A stretch of 64,000 nucleotides of DNA from Amylibacter sp. IMCC11727 (GTDB lineage: Bacteria; Pseudomonadota; Alphaproteobacteria; Rhodobacterales; Rhodobacteraceae), in the NCBI RefSeq assembly GCF_029854195.1, contig NZ_CP122960.1:1990001-2054000 (forward strand), in the 5' to 3' direction. Positions 17,154 to 25,772 of the stretch are shown here, in pieces; the first letter of the stretch is position 1, and each line of letters begins with the position of its first letter. A program made the position numbers and the translations under genes. A model generated the notes under the pieces. That model did no database searches. It was not told the DNA's origin and saw only the letters and a list, made by a program, of their open reading frames with translations.

Positions 17154-18563
17154 ATGTCCGATCAAACTGTCGTCACACGTTTTGCACCCTCGCCCACTGG
17201 TTTTTTGCACATTGGGGGCGCGCGCACTGCACTGTTCAATTGGCTTTATGCCCGAAACCAAGGTGGCAAGTTCCTTTTGCGCATCGAAGACACGGACCGC
17301 GAACGATCCACACCCGAAGCCACGGCGGCGATTTATGATGGGTTGAAATGGTTGGGGCTGGATTGGGACGGCGACGCTATCAGCCAATTTGAACGCCGTG
17401 ATCGCCATGCCGAAGTGGCCCATGACATGTTGGCCAATGGAACGGCTTATAAGTGTTACTCAACACCCGAAGAGATCGAAGCCTTTCGCGAAACTGCGCG
17501 AGCCGAAGGGCATGCCACCCTATTCCAAAGCCCGTGGCGGGACGCGGACCCAGCAGATGCACCTGACGCGCCCTATGTTGTGCGGTTAAAAGCGCCGCGC
17601 GATGGAGAAATTCGTATCAAGGACAAAGTGCAAAAAGACGTAAAATGGCAGGCAGAAACCCTTGACGATATGGTCTTGCTGCGCTCGGACGGGACACCGA
17701 CCTATATGCTGGCCGTAGTGGTTGATGATCACGACATGGGTGTCACACACATCATTCGCGGTGATGACCACCTGATCAACGCGGGCCGCCAGAGCCTGAT
17801 TTACCGTGCCATGGGCTGGGATATTCCTGTGTTTGCCCACATCCCACTAATCCATGGGGATGACGGCAAAAAACTGTCCAAACGTCACGGCGCGCTCGGT
17901 GTCGAAGCATACCGCGATATGGGTTATACACCTGCAACCATGCGCAATTATCTAACCCGTTTGGGCTGGAGCCACGGCAACGACGAGTTGTTCAGCACAG
18001 AGCAAGCAATTGAGTGGTTCGATTTCAAAGGGCTGGGAAAATCTCCGTCCCGTTTGGATTTCAAAAAACTCGATTCTGTGAGCGGATTTCAAATTGGGGC
18101 CTCTGATGAGGCCACACTCATGGCAGATATTGATGCCTTTGTCGCTGCGTCAGATGGCATAACTCTGTCCTCTGATGATCGCGAAAAATTGTCTGCGGTG
18201 TTACCCCTTGTCAAAGATCGCTCTAAGAAGATCGGCGATGTGCTTGAAAAGGCTTATTTTGTTTTGGGCACGCGCCCGTTTACGCCAAATGAAGCAGCGG
18301 AAAAACTGCTCGATACAGTATCCCGTCGTATACTGAAGCAATTGACTGCTGCGCTGCAGCATGCTACTTGGACCCTCGAAGGATTAGAGGCCTGTTTGCA
18401 AGAATTCGCAGCGGCCAATGACCTAAAGCTCGGCAAGATTGCACAGCCCCTGCGGGCCGCATTAACTGGGCGCACAGTATCTCCGTCAGTGTTTGACATG
18501 ATGGCAGAACTGGGCAGAGAGGAAACCCTCGGCCGGCTGCAGGATGCAACTATGGGCATCTAA
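17154..18563 (+). CDS. gltX: Glutamate--tRNA ligase
   Basis: Charges tRNA-Glu (possibly also tRNA-Gln for amidation) with glutamate. 469 residues. Class I signatures: HIGH equivalent in FLHIGGARTAL, the KMSKS equivalent KLSKRHG, plus FAPSPTG and IIRGDDHLINAGRQ. The ATG at 17154 (MSDQTVVTRF) matches the family start; the longer frame upstream runs into the comEC leader. Rhodobacterales often carry two gltX copies, so which tRNA it prefers is unknown. It is followed after 58 bases by citrate synthase. Confidence 0.95.
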   Translation: MSDQTVVTRFAPSPTGFLHIGGARTALFNWLYARNQGGKFLLRIEDTDRERSTPEATAAIYDGLKWLGLDWDGDAISQFERRDRHAEVAHDMLANGTAYKCYSTPEEIEAFRETARAEGHATLFQSPWRDADPADAPDAPYVVRLKAPRDGEIRIKDKVQKDVKWQAETLDDMVLLRSDGTPTYMLAVVVDDHDMGVTHIIRGDDHLINAGRQSLIYRAMGWDIPVFAHIPLIHGDDGKKLSKRHGALGVEAYRDMGYTPATMRNYLTRLGWSHGNDELFSTEQAIEWFDFKGLGKSPSRLDFKKLDSVSGFQIGASDEATLMADIDAFVAASDGITLSSDDREKLSAVLPLVKDRSKKIGDVLEKAYFVLGTRPFTPNEAAEKLLDTVSRRILKQLTAALQHATWTLEGLEACLQEFAAANDLKLGKIAQPLRAALTGRTVSPSVFDMMAELGREETLGRLQDATMGI

Positions 18564-18621
18564 CAAACGGCGCAAACAAACATAAGCAGGCGAACGGCTT
18601 GCAGACACAAAGAGAGGTCAC

Positions 18622-19917
18622 ATGACAGATAGTCCAAAAACAGCCAAACTCACCTTTGGAGACACCGAATTGGATTTGCCAATGTACTCTCCAACTGCTG
18701 GCCCGGATGTGATCGACATTCGCAAATTGTATGGCGAAGGTAAGGTTTTCACGTACGATCCTGGCTTCACATCAACAGCCGCTTGTGACAGCACAATCAC
18801 TTTTATCGACGGGTTCAAAGGCGAATTGTTGCACCGTGGATACCCAATTGATCAACTGGCAGGGAAATCGCACTACCTCGAGGTTTGTTACCTGTTGCTT
18901 TATGGTGAATTGCCAAGCGCTGAAGATCTGGAAGATTTTGAAAACCGTGTAACAAACCATACAATGCTCCACGAGCAGATGATGAACTTCTTCCGTGGTT
19001 TCCGTCGCGATGCGCACCCGATGGCGATTATGACGGGCGTTGTTGGTGCAATGTCAGCGTTTTATCACGACAGTACCGATATTTCTGATCCATGGCAGCG
19101 CGAAGTGGCATCCATCCGCCTGATCGCGAAAATGCCAACAATTGCGGCTTACGCGTATAAATACCACGTTGGTCAGCCGTTTGTGTACCCACGCAATGAT
19201 CTGGATTATGCGTCAAACTTCTTGCGTATGTGTTTCGCGGTTCCGGCCGAAGATTACGAAGTGAACCCCATTCTGGCCCGCGCAATGGATCGTATCTTTA
19301 CGCTTCATGCGGACCACGAGCAAAACGCATCGACGTCTACTGTACGTCTGGCTGGCTCCTCTGGTGCGAACCCCTTCGCCTGTATCGCAGCGGGTATCGC
19401 CTGTCTTTGGGGCCCTGCGCATGGTGGCGCAAACCAAGCCTGTTTGGAAATGCTCGAAGAAATCGGGTCTGTGGACCGCATTCCCGAATTTATTGATCGG
19501 GCAAAGGACAAGGATGATCCGTTCCGCCTGATGGGTTTTGGCCACCGCGTATACAAAAACTTTGATCCACGGGCGACCGTGATGAAAGAAAGCGCGGATG
19601 AAGTGCTTGAGCTGCTCGGCGTTGGCAACAATCCAAAGCTGCAAGTGGCAAAGGAATTGGAGCGCATCGCTTTGGAAGACGAATACTTCGCGTCCAAAAA
19701 GCTGTTCCCGAACGTGGATTTCTATTCTGGCATCATCCTCGAAGCCATGGGTTTCCCAACATCCATGTTCACACCGATCTTTGCCCTGTCGCGCACAGTT
19801 GGTTGGATTGCACAGTGGAAAGAAATGATTGGCGATCCAACACAGAAAATTGGCCGTCCGCGCCAGTTGTACAAGGGTGCAACTCTGCGCGATTACGTCG
19901 ACGTCGAAGACCGCTAA
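18622..19917 (+). CDS. gltA: Citrate synthase
   Basis: Condenses oxaloacetate and acetyl-CoA at the entry of the TCA cycle. 431 residues, the large hexameric NADH-sensitive class typical of proteobacteria. Catalytic His and Asp regions are visible: LHADHEQNASTSTVR, LWGPAHGGANQA, FGHRVYKNFDPRA and the Asp in the PNVDFYSG segment. AGAGAGG precedes the ATG. It ends at a strong terminator, so it is probably a single-gene unit. Confidence 0.97.
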   Translation: MTDSPKTAKLTFGDTELDLPMYSPTAGPDVIDIRKLYGEGKVFTYDPGFTSTAACDSTITFIDGFKGELLHRGYPIDQLAGKSHYLEVCYLLLYGELPSAEDLEDFENRVTNHTMLHEQMMNFFRGFRRDAHPMAIMTGVVGAMSAFYHDSTDISDPWQREVASIRLIAKMPTIAAYAYKYHVGQPFVYPRNDLDYASNFLRMCFAVPAEDYEVNPILARAMDRIFTLHADHEQNASTSTVRLAGSSGANPFACIAAGIACLWGPAHGGANQACLEMLEEIGSVDRIPEFIDRAKDKDDPFRLMGFGHRVYKNFDPRATVMKESADEVLELLGVGNNPKLQVAKELERIALEDEYFASKKLFPNVDFYSGIILEAMGFPTSMFTPIFALSRTVGWIAQWKEMIGDPTQKIGRPRQLYKGATLRDYVDVEDR

Positions 19918-19936
19918 ACATCAAAGAAATCACAGA

Positions 19937-19966
19937 AAGCCGCTCCTATTTGGGGCGGCTTTTTCT
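19937..19966 (+). terminator. Terminator of gltA
   Basis: Stem AAGCCGCTCC with GGGGCGGCTT (one T-G pair), 5-base loop TATTT, then TTTTCTT. It follows the gltA stop by 19 bases. Confidence 0.88.
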
Positions 19967-20016
19967 TGTGAAAGTGTCGCAGGCTGTGTCCCTTGTAAAT
20001 CCTCTATCCGACTTAA

Positions 20017-20028
20017 ATACTAAGGTAT
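20017..20028 (+). promoter_or_regulatory. Short inverted repeat before the alternative oxidase gene
   Basis: ATAC-TAAG-GTAT, a 4-bp arm inverted repeat with 4-base centre, 20 bases before the oxidase ATG and overlapping a TATAAA. The position would suit an operator or the -10 region. No matching regulator is identified. Confidence 0.3.
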
Positions 20029-20047
20029 AAAGTGTGAGGATAATCTA

Positions 20048-20701
20048 ATGATGACTGAGCCGAAAACCCCCGAAATCGAAGCGGATCATTTGACCGCGCA
20101 CCATGTGCCACAGGATTTCCGTGATCGTTTGGCGTTTCGCATTGTGAAATTCATGCGTATTTTTGCAGATGCGTTCTTTTCCAACCGTTACGGCCACCGC
20201 GCCGTGGTTTTGGAAACGGTTGCCGCTGTGCCTGGCATGGTGGGGGGGCTGTTGCAGCATTTGAAAGCCATTCGCCACATTCGCGACGATCAGGGCTGGA
20301 TCAAAGAGCTGATTGACGAAGCCGACAACGAGCGTATGCACCTTATGACCTTTATCAAAATCGCAGAGCCATCCCGATTTGAGCGTTTGTTGATCATGGT
20401 GGCGCAGTTGATCTTTTATAATCTGTACTTCTTTCTCTATCTGTTTGCGCCGCGTGTGGCCCACCGCGTCGTAGGGTATTTGGAGGAGGAAGCGGTTGTC
20501 AGCTACACCAATTATTTGGCGGAAATCGATGCTGGACGACAAGAAAACGTGCCAGCGCCCGACATTGCCAAAGACTATTGGAACCTGCCCGATGATGCGC
20601 GTTTGCGCGACGTAGTGATCGTGGTACGCCAAGATGAAGCAGAGCACCGTGATACAAACCACAGGTTTGCCGATACCATTGCAGCGGGCAAACAAGCATA
20701 A
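20048..20701 (+). CDS. aox: Alternative oxidase (di-iron ubiquinol oxidase)
   Basis: Oxidises ubiquinol and reduces oxygen to water without pumping protons. 217 residues, short because it lacks the plant and fungal N-terminal leader. All di-iron ligands are present: E56 in LETVAAVPG, E95 and H98 in NERMH, E147 in LEEEA, E197 and H200 in DEAEH. Hydrophobic stretches around 54-70 and 115-140 fit the monotopic membrane surface. Two adjacent ATGs follow GAGGA. It is monocistronic, framed by two terminators. Confers cyanide- and NO-resistant respiration in other organisms. Confidence 0.95.
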   Translation: MMTEPKTPEIEADHLTAHHVPQDFRDRLAFRIVKFMRIFADAFFSNRYGHRAVVLETVAAVPGMVGGLLQHLKAIRHIRDDQGWIKELIDEADNERMHLMTFIKIAEPSRFERLLIMVAQLIFYNLYFFLYLFAPRVAHRVVGYLEEEAVVSYTNYLAEIDAGRQENVPAPDIAKDYWNLPDDARLRDVVIVVRQDEAEHRDTNHRFADTIAAGKQA

Positions 20702-20723
20702 AACCACAGACATTTAAATTGTG

Positions 20724-20750
20724 AAGGCCATCCAAATTGGGTGGCCTTTT
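20724..20750 (+). terminator. Terminator of the alternative oxidase gene
   Basis: AAGGCCATCC pairs with GGGTGGCCTT (one T-G pair) around an AAATT loop, followed by TT. It ends about 40 bases before the next start codon. Confidence 0.78.
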
Positions 20751-20788
20751 GCGTTGCAGTTCTACGCCTGTTTTGTTTGAGTAGTTCC

Positions 20789-21922
20789 ATGAAAAGATAT
20801 CTCATTTTAACGGCCACGCTTTTGATGTTGGCGCACCCGAGTTTTGCGGCAAATCAGTTTGTTAGATGTGTTCAGGAGCAGTTGGTTGCGATGGGTCAAG
20901 ACCCCGGCCCTATTGACGGATCCCTTGGAAAACGAACACGTGCCGCGCTTGCCAAAGCGATCAACGGACACCCAGACTTAGAAACCCTACCCCGAATGTC
21001 GAACACTTATGCAGTAACTTGGTGTCGAAAGCTTGGGCAACACAGTTCGGATCTGCTGAAATTTTACCCCTCAGAAACCAAAGCCGTCATCAATGCGGAT
21101 GAACCGAATTTGGAAAAAAACGAAGCGCTGATGCAAAGCGCTTTTCTTGGCGTTGAGTTGGAAAAAGTACGTGATTGGTACTACCGAGCGCATAATGTTC
21201 GCTTGGCATCTCGTGTGGATTTGGCAGCGTCATCTTCAGGAAAACGCGTGGCTGCACGTGTTCGTAAAATGCAGGCCCAAGGTGGGCATGCCAAAGTTCC
21301 CACCAAAAACGTTTTGGCACGCTGTAAACAGAGCGAGATTGCCGCCTACGCAGATCAAAACTTTATCGTGGTTTGTTTTCAGAATGAAAAAACCTTTGAT
21401 TTTGCATGGACCGAGAAGATCAAAGTTCGGCTCGGCTACACGCTCGCCCATGAGTATTTTCACAGTATTCAGTTTGAATACGCGGCAGCCAAGCAACTGA
21501 TCGTATATCGAAAAGGCCAAAAACCACCGAGATCAAAAGTGCGCCCCTCTTGGATGGTGGAAGGATCCGCCGATTACATGGCAAACTTGTATATTACGGA
21601 CACTTACAAACGATTTATCACACCTGACCGCATTTTCGAATATGGCAACAAACATGACCAAACCCTCAATAAGATTGCCCGAACAGACAGTCTGCGAGAC
21701 CCTACTGATTATGAAGTGTCCTTCTTGGCCGTTCATCTATTGGGCGAACGATACGGCGTGGATGCGCTGTTGAAATATTGGGAAAATATTGGGTTGGGAA
21801 TGACTCACAAGGCATCGTTTGAGGATGCTTTCAACATGACGCTCGACGCTTACGAAAAGAAGTTCGAGATCTTGCGCAAAGACAAAGATGCTGCATTTGC
21901 CTTTGCTGCTGGTTTTGGTTGA
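20789..21922 (+). CDS. Secreted putative zinc metallopeptidase with peptidoglycan-binding-like N-terminus
   Basis: 377 residues from the ATG at 20789, which begins a clear signal peptide (cleavage probably after SFA-20). Residues 24-60 (RCVQEQLVAMGQDPGPIDGS and on) look like a PG_binding_1 repeat. Residues 217-265 hold a gluzincin-like active site: HEYFH at 221-225 (two zinc histidines and catalytic Glu) and a possible third ligand E258 in WMVEGSADYMA, 33 residues on. The C-terminal part is helical with no known family to me. Likely a periplasmic or secreted peptidase; the substrate is unknown. It starts 39 bases after the oxidase terminator and converges with the enoyl-CoA hydratase gene. 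Confidence 0.72.
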   Translation: MKRYLILTATLLMLAHPSFAANQFVRCVQEQLVAMGQDPGPIDGSLGKRTRAALAKAINGHPDLETLPRMSNTYAVTWCRKLGQHSSDLLKFYPSETKAVINADEPNLEKNEALMQSAFLGVELEKVRDWYYRAHNVRLASRVDLAASSSGKRVAARVRKMQAQGGHAKVPTKNVLARCKQSEIAAYADQNFIVVCFQNEKTFDFAWTEKIKVRLGYTLAHEYFHSIQFEYAAAKQLIVYRKGQKPPRSKVRPSWMVEGSADYMANLYITDTYKRFITPDRIFEYGNKHDQTLNKIARTDSLRDPTDYEVSFLAVHLLGERYGVDALLKYWENIGLGMTHKASFEDAFNMTLDAYEKKFEILRKDKDAAFAFAAGFG

Positions 21923-21925
21923 CGA

Positions 21926-22702
21926 TTACCGTCCTTCAAACTGCGCTTTGCGTTTTTCCAAAAATGCCATGACACCTTCTTTGAAATCGGATGTGCGCCC
22001 TGCTTTGCCTTGCAAATGCGCTTCGGTTTCGAGCTGTTCTGAAAGCGTTTGATCAACGCTGGCGCGCATGGCTTTTTTGATCAGGCGATAGCCTTCGGTC
22101 GGGCCATTGGCCAAATGCTGGGCGCGGGTTTGTACAACGGCCTTAAAGCTGGCATCTGGAACCGCTTCCCAAATCATACCCCATTCGGCGGCTTTGCTCG
22201 CGCTGACGGGTTCTGCAAAAAGGGCGGCGCCCATGGCCCGCGCCATGCCGATCTGGCGTGGCAGCCAATAGGTTCCCCCTGCATCAGGGATTAGACCAAT
22301 GCGCGAAAACGCCTGAAGGAACGTTGCGCTTTCGGCGGCAATGACAACATCCGCGGCCAACGCGAGGTTCGCCCCTGCCCCTGCCGCTGTGCCGTTCACC
22401 GCCGCAATGGTTGGAATGCGGCAATCAAAGATCGCATGCAACATTGGCTCGTATTCGTCGCGCAAAGTGCCTTCTAAATCAATGTTGGCCACTTTCGCTG
22501 CATCGCCCAAATCCTGACCCGCACAAAATCCACGACCAGCCCCTGTTAACACCAAAACCCGTGCTTCGGACTCTGCCTTTTTAACGGCGTGCAACACTTC
22601 TGCACGCATTTGCGTGGTCAAACCGTTCAAAACATCAGGGCGATTCAGCGTGATCGTGGCCACATTGTCGGACAGATCATAAAGAAGGGTTTCATAGTCC
22701 AT
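21926..22702 (-). CDS. Enoyl-CoA hydratase/isomerase, PaaG-like
   Basis: 258 residues of the crotonase superfamily. The oxyanion-hole segments GRGFCAGQDLGD and NGTAAGAGANLALAAD are intact, and GLIPDAGGTYWLPR is the form seen in PaaG (2-(1,2-epoxyphenyl)acetyl-CoA isomerase). No other phenylacetate genes are nearby, so a general enoyl-CoA hydratase is possible. Ends 3 bases from the stop of the convergent peptidase gene. Confidence 0.82.
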   Translation of the reverse strand: MDYETLLYDLSDNVATITLNRPDVLNGLTTQMRAEVLHAVKKAESEARVLVLTGAGRGFCAGQDLGDAAKVANIDLEGTLRDEYEPMLHAIFDCRIPTIAAVNGTAAGAGANLALAADVVIAAESATFLQAFSRIGLIPDAGGTYWLPRQIGMARAMGAALFAEPVSASKAAEWGMIWEAVPDASFKAVVQTRAQHLANGPTEGYRLIKKAMRASVDQTLSEQLETEAHLQGKAGRTSDFKEGVMAFLEKRKAQFEGR

Positions 22703-22769
22703 GGCAGGCTCCTATTTTTCTGATCGCAGTGTAAACGCACGCCCCAGATTGAAAAGCGAAATCATCGTT

Positions 22770-23225
22770 TCACTGGTCGAGCAATTTGGCCAATCGGTCC
22801 GCTTCTTGTTTGCTGAGCCCTTTGTCTTTTTCTTCGGGGCGCTGGCGACGACGAATATAGTAAAACGAGACCCAAGCACCGCCCAAAAACAGCAGTGGTC
22901 CTGCCAAGTACAGGATTGCGTTTTTGGCAGAAAACGGTGGCTTTAGCAGAACGTATTCCCCGTACCGCGCCACGATGAAATCACGAGCTTCGGCATTGCT
23001 ATCACCAGCCACAAGGCGCTCACGCACCAAAAGCCGAAGATCGCGGGCAATATCGGCGTTTGAACTGTCGATGTTTTCGTTGCGACACACAAGGCAGCGC
23101 AATTCTTTGGACAATTCGCGCGCCCGTGCTTCGAGCATTGGATCATCCAAAACTTCGTCGGGCAACACTGCAAACACGGGCGTCGCCAAGAGACACAAAG
23201 ACAAGATCAGTCCGCGAAACATCAT
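22770..23225 (-). CDS. ccmH: Cytochrome c maturation protein CcmH (CcmL-type)
   Basis: 151 residues; keeps the apocytochrome CXXCH cysteines reduced for heme attachment. A signal peptide (1-19) is followed by the redox motif LRCLVCRNEN (C44, C47) and a C-terminal membrane helix near 100-122. The ATG at 23225 overlaps the ccmF stop by four bases (ATGA), and the next codon is also ATG. The long upstream frame is antisense-free but lies inside ccmF and is not used. Last gene of the argC-to-ccmH run; the CcmI/CycH gene is not seen. Confidence 0.95.
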   Translation of the reverse strand: MMFRGLILSLCLLATPVFAVLPDEVLDDPMLEARARELSKELRCLVCRNENIDSSNADIARDLRLLVRERLVAGDSNAEARDFIVARYGEYVLLKPPFSAKNAILYLAGPLLFLGGAWVSFYYIRRRQRPEEKDKGLSKQEADRLAKLLDQ

Positions 23226-25204
23226 TCGGCGGCCTGCAGGGATGCGTTTGATTTTGCACGGGTTGGCGCGGCCACACGATAACGTCGATCTGTCAGGCTG
23301 AGCGCGCCGCCAAGGGCCATAACGATACACCCGATCCAAATCCACGCCACAAACGGTTTGATATACGTATGGACGGCCCAGACCTCTCCGTTACGATCTT
23401 CCCCAAGGGAGATATACACATCCCGAAACAGAGTGCTGTGAATGGCGGCTTCGGTGGTGGGCATACGTTGAACGGGATAGAACCGTTTTTCTGGGGTCAG
23501 AACCCCAACTGCATTGCCGTTCTTTGACACAGAAATCGAACCAACTTGCGCAGTGTAATTCGGCCCTTTGGTGTTTTCGACCGCATTGAACACAAATTCA
23601 TATTGCCCAAGCGTATAGCGATCCCCAATTGCAGCGGTGCGAATGTCTTCTTGTTCCCATGCGGTAATGGCGGCAATGCCAAACACCATAAACCCAAGGC
23701 CTGCATGGGCGACGGCTTTGCCCCAATCAGACCGCGGCAAGTTGCGCAGACGGCGCAAAACTTCGGGCAGTGACGCGGTGGTGTACCGCGCCCGGATCAA
23801 CAGATCGAGGATCGCACCCATGACCAACCACGCCGCCAATGCCAGCCCAAATGGGGCCAACATACGCCCGCCTGTTTGCAAAGACCAAACCAAAACGCCA
23901 AGCGCAACAGACAGGGCCAGCGCCCCGCGCAAGTGTTTGATAGATTTACCCACATGCGCACGCTTCCACGGCAAGATCGCCCCAATGGGCAGCAGCATGC
24001 ACAAAACCACCATAAACGGCGTAAAGGCAGCATCAAAAAACGGTGCCCCGACAGAGAGTTTTCGCCCCGAAATTAGTTCTGCAAGCAGGGGCCAGATCGT
24101 GCCAAAGAACACCACACCTGTGGCCACAACCAACAAAAGATTGTTAATCACCAATCCGCTTTCACGGCTGAAAAACGAAAACACTGCGCCGGTTTTCATC
24201 TGCCCTGCCCGCGCCGCATACAGCGTTAAGGCCCCGCCAATCGCCACCGTCAGAATGGCCAGAATGAACACACCGCGTTCTGGATCATTGGCAAAAGCAT
24301 GCACCGAAGTGATGACGCCAGATCGCACGATGAATGTACCGATCAAGGAAAAGGAAAACGCAAGGATCGCGAGCAGAATGGTCCAGCTTTTCAGCGCATC
24401 GCGTTTTTCCACCACGATTGCAGAGTGCAACAGCGCCGCCGCGATGAGCCACGGCATAAAGCTAGCGTTTTCAACAGGGTCCCAGAACCACCAACCGCCC
24501 CAGCCAAGCTCGTAATAGGCCCACCAAGAACCAAGCCCGATCCCAATGCTGAGCGTGACCCATGCCAACAACGTCCATGGCCGCACCCACCGTGCCCATG
24601 CTACGTCTACCCGGCCTTCGATCAATGCGGCAACCGCAAAGGAAAACGACATCGAAAGGCCAACATAGCCTAGATACAAAAACGGCGGATGAAACGCGAG
24701 CCCAGGGTCCTGAAGCAGCGGGTTTAGATCGGCCCCATCAAGCGGTGGGTTCGCCAGCCGCAAGAAAGGATTAGAGGTGAAAATCAAAAACGCCAAAAAC
24801 GCCGCAGATATCATCGACTGTACAGCCAAAACCCGTGCTTTCAGGGCCATTGGCAGGTTCTGCCCGAACAGTGCCACCAACGCGCCGTAGAACACCAAAA
24901 TAAGGATCCATAGCAGCATGGACCCTTCGTGATTGCCCCAAACACCTGTCACTTTATACAGCATTGGCTTGGCCGAATGCGAATTTCCTGCCACCAAATT
25001 GAGCGAGAAATCCGATACCACAAAACTGTAGGTAAGCGCGGCAAAGCTGATGGCGATTAGGATGAATTGCGACATGGCCGCCCCATCCCCAAGCCGCATC
25101 CATCCTGCCCAATTTTTCTGCGCCCCGATCAGCGGAATCACAGATTGCACGCAAGCAATGACAAACGCGAGAACAACGGCGAGGTGGCCAATTTCTGCAA
25201 TCAT
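23222..25204 (-). CDS. ccmF: Cytochrome c heme lyase subunit CcmF
   Basis: 660 residues, family length, with about 15 membrane helices. It joins heme from holo-CcmE to the CXXCH motif of apocytochromes. The tryptophan-rich heme-handling motif WGGWWFWDPVENASFMPWL (about 245-265) and periplasmic loops with conserved histidines (WGNHEGSMLLW near 90; an H in LIAAALLHS) are intact. It follows the holin gene by 85 bases and is coupled to ccmH. Confidence 0.97.
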   Translation of the reverse strand: MIAEIGHLAVVLAFVIACVQSVIPLIGAQKNWAGWMRLGDGAAMSQFILIAISFAALTYSFVVSDFSLNLVAGNSHSAKPMLYKVTGVWGNHEGSMLLWILILVFYGALVALFGQNLPMALKARVLAVQSMISAAFLAFLIFTSNPFLRLANPPLDGADLNPLLQDPGLAFHPPFLYLGYVGLSMSFSFAVAALIEGRVDVAWARWVRPWTLLAWVTLSIGIGLGSWWAYYELGWGGWWFWDPVENASFMPWLIAAALLHSAIVVEKRDALKSWTILLAILAFSFSLIGTFIVRSGVITSVHAFANDPERGVFILAILTVAIGGALTLYAARAGQMKTGAVFSFFSRESGLVINNLLLVVATGVVFFGTIWPLLAELISGRKLSVGAPFFDAAFTPFMVVLCMLLPIGAILPWKRAHVGKSIKHLRGALALSVALGVLVWSLQTGGRMLAPFGLALAAWLVMGAILDLLIRARYTTASLPEVLRRLRNLPRSDWGKAVAHAGLGFMVFGIAAITAWEQEDIRTAAIGDRYTLGQYEFVFNAVENTKGPNYTAQVGSISVSKNGNAVGVLTPEKRFYPVQRMPTTEAAIHSTLFRDVYISLGEDRNGEVWAVHTYIKPFVAWIWIGCIVMALGGALSLTDRRYRVAAPTRAKSNASLQAAE

Positions 25205-25289
25205 GAGGCTGCCTTTGATGGTTTAATTCACCATATAGCAGGGCCGCACCTACCAACAATCCAAAAGTAAGTGCGCTTTGTCGCAGCGT

Positions 25290-25772
25290 TTACCGCTCGC
25301 CCCCATCATTGCGCCAATCTGTTATGGCAGGGTTGTCTGTGTCGTCTGGTGGCGCTTTACGTTTATTGCGCAGTATTCGTGGTCTTTTTCGCTGTGATGC
25401 CGTGCGCACGTAATGCAACTCTCGGGCCCCGAAATAGAAGGACACAATCGCCCCAAGCAGCCACCATAATTCGCGCGGTACGGTGTTCAGGCCCGCCATA
25501 CGGCGTGAAAACCCGTCGGGATTGTACATGGCAAACACAAACAGCCCAACTGCCCCAAGCGCCAAAATGGGACGGGGCAAACGATTGAGCCCGTCGATCA
25601 CATTGTTAAACCACGTGCCGCGCCCTCTGCGAAACTCTTCGCCAAATTGTTCGAGCGCGGCGGAGTGTTCCAAATGTTCAAACTCGGCGTTTTCGGTTTT
25701 GTTGACAACAAACACTTCGGCCACATCTTTGACCGCCTTGCCGAGCCCAAATATATCGCGGATCACCCCCAT
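25290..25772 (-). CDS. Holin-like membrane protein of a lysis pair
   Basis: 160 residues from the ATG at 25772; a GTG at 25781 would add three residues but leaves no room for a Shine-Dalgarno. An N-terminal amphipathic part (FGLGKAVKDVAEVF) is followed by two hydrophobic segments (about 72-90 and 104-123) and a basic C-terminus, the layout of the 'holin family' found in Rhodobacterales. Holins open the inner membrane so that endolysin reaches the wall. The gene overlaps the endolysin gene by ten bases, so they are made together. Resembles in arrangement the holin of gene transfer agent release (rcc00556 in Rhodobacter capsulatus, from memory). Confidence 0.7.
   Translation of the reverse strand: MGVIRDIFGLGKAVKDVAEVFVVNKTENAEFEHLEHSAALEQFGEEFRRGRGTWFNNVIDGLNRLPRPILALGAVGLFVFAMYNPDGFSRRMAGLNTVPRELWWLLGAIVSFYFGARELHYVRTASQRKRPRILRNKRKAPPDDTDNPAITDWRNDGGER

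Noticed and set aside
22770..23345. Longer CcmH start at 23345
   Set aside because: The extra 40 residues overlap ccmF coding sequence and precede a clean signal peptide starting at 23225.
23637..24515. Plus-strand open frame of 292 codons inside ccmF
   Set aside because: Antisense to ccmF, low-complexity Arg/Pro/Ser composition, no ribosome binding site.
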